Below the pieces are notes generated by a model that was given only the letters and a program-made list of their open reading frames with translations, was not told where the DNA came from and did no database searches. A program made the translations under genes and the position numbers. Positions 6,082-7,221 of a stretch of DNA of 7,221 nt are shown piece after piece; the first letter of the stretch is position 1, and the number at the start of each line of letters is the position of its first letter. The stretch comes from an uncultured Veillonellaceae bacterium (lineage in GTDB: Bacteria > Bacillota > Negativicutes > Veillonellales > Dialisteraceae). The stretch spans positions 1-7,221 of the forward strand of contig CAUBUJ010000086.1 in the NCBI GenBank assembly GCA_958439155.1, written 5' to 3'.

Positions 6082-6316
6082 GCGATGGTGCCGTATGGGA
6101 GCGGGGCGCAGAGCGCAGAGCGGTGGTGCGCCGCCTCAGGTCAATGGGCGGCGGAGTTTTGAAATGCGAATGTGCACCATGGGAACGGGGTCTGAGGTCG
6201 AAGGTCAAAGGTCTGGGGTCTGAGGCTGTCGGTGCGTCATTGGAGCAGAGTCTGAAGACAGGAGTCAGAAGTCGGAAGAAGAAATAGGAAAAACTTTTTA
6301 TATGCGGCTCCGCCGC
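6082..6316 (+). repeat. Repeat C, copy 1: three header-plus-heptamer modules
   Basis: A composite non-coding element. A 17-bp header (consensus GTGCNYCATKGGAGCRG) occurs at 6088-6104, 6172-6188 and 6232-6248, and each is followed without a gap by 7-bp units. These are GGCGCAG, AGCGCAG, AGCGGTG from 6105; GGTCTGA, GGTCGAA, GGTCAAA, GGTCTGG, GGTCTGA at 6189-6223; and AGTCTGA, AGACAGG, AGTCAGA, AGTCGGA at 6249-6276. Between the first and second modules lies a GC hairpin, CGCCGCC (6129-6135) with GGCGGCG (6147-6153), followed by GAGTTTT. The element ends with GAAATAGGAA, a T-rich stretch and a GCGGC-TCC-GCCGC hairpin (6304-6316). A 61-bp segment (6124-6184) is identical to 6639-6699. Confidence 0.8.
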
Positions 6317-6396
6317 CTCACAGAGCCATCAGCTTGCCGCCGTCAGCTCTCAGCGAAAACAGGAAAGCTCCCTTCAACGTACAAGCCGATATGAGC

Positions 6397-6477
6397 GTCA
6401 TCTCGAGCGGACGAGAATGGGGCTTGTGGGAGTATATGCACTCTTTCCTATGATGCTCAGAGTCGAGAGATCTTACG
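6397..6477 (-). repeat. Repeat B, copy 4 (inverted)
   Basis: 81 bp in the opposite orientation to the other three copies. On the minus strand it starts CGTAAGATCTCTCGAC at 6477 and ends GCTCGAGATGAC at 6397. It faces copy 3 (6509-6590) across 31 bp, so the two form a large imperfect inverted repeat. The region 6317-6396 before it holds no gene; it contains only AGCTT/GTCAGCT-type fragments reminiscent of the element at 6865. Confidence 0.75.
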
Positions 6478-6508
6478 AGCCCCGTTAGGGTAGATCTTTC
6501 GTTATTTA

Positions 6509-6604
6509 CGTAAGATCCCTCCACTTATCATATCACTGTCTGTTTCTCATATAACTTCAAATAGCGGGAATCACGTCCGGTCGGGATGACCCACATTTGA
6601 GGAA
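6509..6604 (+). repeat. Repeat B, copy 3, with the shared right flank
   Basis: Starts CGTAAGATCCCTCCAC at 6509 and ends CCGGTCGGGATGAC at 6590 (82 bp). The flank CACATTTGAGGAAAAG matches that of copy 1 (224-240). It runs directly into the heptamer units of repeat C copy 2, so B and C are adjoining modules here. Confidence 0.78.
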
Positions 6605-6605
6605 A

Positions 6606-6826
6606 AGTGCAGAACGCAAAGTACAGAGCGCAGAACGATGGTGCGCCGCCTCAGGTCAATGGGCGGCGGAGTTTTGAAATGCGAATGTGCACCATGGGAG
6701 CGGGGTCAAAGGTCTGGGGTCTAAGGTCTAAGGCCAGTCAGTGCATCATGGGCGCGGAGTCTGAAGTCGGGAGTCTGGAGTCTGAAGAGGAAATAGGAAG
6801 GTCCTTTTTATATTTGGCTTCGCCGC
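6606..6826 (+). repeat. Repeat C, copy 2: heptamer arrays of three classes
   Basis: Direct copy of 6105-6316, offset 515 bp, with different heptamer numbers. Class 1 has five units (AGTGCAG, AACGCAA, AGTACAG, AGCGCAG, AACGATG; 6606-6640) against three in copy 1, and no header. Class 2 has four (GGTCAAA, GGTCTGG, GGTCTAA, GGTCTAA; 6704-6731) against five. Class 3 has four (AGTCTGA, AGTCGGG, AGTCTGG, AGTCTGA; 6758-6785). Headers are at 6687-6703 and 6741-6757. The hairpin at 6644-6668 is identical to that in copy 1. The right end, GAAATAGGAA to GGCTTCGCCGC, also matches. Confidence 0.8.
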
Positions 6827-6864
6827 GCATGACGGGCTGAAAACCAGTGTATACGCAGACTCGT

Positions 6865-7010
6865 CCCCTCTCAGTCAGCTTCGCTGACAGCTCTCCCCTA
6901 CTCGGGGCGAGCCTCGGTTTGCGACACTCTTGCTGAATGCGCTGACTATCATGCGTACAAACCAAAAGCAGAAGCATGACTTCGCACAAGGCTCGCCCCT
7001 GAAGGGAGGA
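6865..7010. repeat. Palindromic element with paired hairpins
   Basis: GTCAGC-TTC-GCTGAC (6874-6888) is followed by GCTC-T-CCCC / GGGG-C-GAGC (6890-6912). The inverted counterpart of the second hairpin, AGGCTCGCCCCTGAAGGGAGG, lies at 6990-7010, and GGTTTG (6916-6921) faces CAAACC (6958-6963). From memory this resembles a repeat common in gut Firmicutes (CAGTCAGCTTCGCTGACAG with a GC-rich hairpin), here with a truncated right half. The enclosed 75 bp have no credible gene. Confidence 0.55.
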
Positions 7011-7037
7011 GGAAGCACCAGTGGCTGCTTCCTCCTC
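7006..7037. repeat. Perfect 11-bp stem-loop
   Basis: GAGGAGGAAGC (7006-7016) and GCTTCCTCCTC (7027-7037) are exact complements around a 10-nt loop. No T-run follows on either strand, so it is not a standard terminator. A purine-only arm facing a pyrimidine-only arm is notable. A short second hairpin, CTGGC-TGT-GCCAG (7050-7062), follows. Nothing else supportable lies between there and repeat A copy 3. Confidence 0.6.
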
Positions 7038-7114
7038 TGCTATAATAAGCTGGCTGTGCCAGACTCCTTTATTCGCAGCGCAGGCCTGGCCAAGGGTCTC
7101 CCAGGGGCGCGTCT

Positions 7115-7221
7115 GCCAATATCCGAAATCACCGCACCTGGGACTGCGCCTCGTACGAAGAAACGGCAAAATCCCATTCAGCTCCCCGCCCATTAGAACT
7201 GGCCGGTGCCCGCAGGGCAAA
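7115..7221 (+). repeat. Repeat A, copy 3 (continues past the window end)
   Basis: Left box AATCACCGCAC (7127-7137), 30 variable bases, and the invariant 27-bp right box (7168-7194), then TGGCCGGTGCCCGCAGGGC, which matches the left arm of the hairpin element at 342-365. The window stops inside this arm, so a second copy of the large inverted-repeat element probably begins here. Confidence 0.75.

Noticed and set aside
6189..6276. Heptamer runs as a CRISPR array
   Set aside because: Units are 7 bp with no unique spacers of CRISPR length and no cas gene in the window.
7041..7046. Plus-strand TATAAT as a promoter
   Set aside because: No usable -35 at 15-19 bp, and no gene downstream within the window.
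6738..7220. Minus-strand 160-codon open frame
   Set aside because: Much of it is translated heptamers and hairpin elements (e.g. SDSRLPTSDSAPMMH from AGTCTGA units) and it has no recognisable domain.

Overview
The window looks like chromosomal DNA of a moderately GC-rich bacterium. Shine-Dalgarno-led genes, TATAAT-type promoters, an HxlR regulator of the YodB type and an LcfB-like acyl-CoA ligase suggest Bacillota. A gut Negativicutes such as Dialister or Megasphaera is my guess from the style of the intergenic repeats. No rRNA, tRNA, transposase or phage structural gene is visible, so the taxon is not fixed.

Layout. A block of four genes, all on the minus strand, fills about 974-5981. It is flanked on both sides by roughly 1 kb of non-coding DNA built from short repeated modules. 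In transcription order the genes are: a SAP-domain protein of unknown function (5981-4818) ending at a clear intrinsic terminator (4797-4768); a class I adenylate-forming acyl-CoA synthetase (4594-3152) with its own TATAAT; an HxlR-family winged-helix regulator (3052-2702) with its own TATAAT and an inverted repeat around its -35; and a 545-residue DUF4261-like protein with an aspartate-run linker (2611-974). A 21-codon upstream ORF with the strongest ribosome-binding site in the area overlaps the start of the last gene by ATGA. The ligase, regulator and DUF4261-like genes may be partly co-transcribed because no terminator separates them. A shared pathway is only an inference.

The flanks carry the unusual material. 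Left (1-973): two copies of repeat A, two of repeat B, a large 215-bp inverted-repeat element, a nested multi-hairpin structure, and an inverted partial copy of repeat C. Right (6040-7221): two long copies of repeat C, two facing copies of repeat B, a hairpin-rich palindromic element, and a third copy of A cut by the window end. Repeats A and B both have conserved ends around a variable middle of near-constant length. Repeat C is a composite in which a 17-bp header is followed directly by an in-phase run of 7-bp units, and this happens up to three times per copy with different unit classes. The same modules recur on both sides of the gene block, in direct and inverted orientation, so this looks like a recombination-prone or element-littered locus. 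I see no protein in the window that would mobilise these modules.
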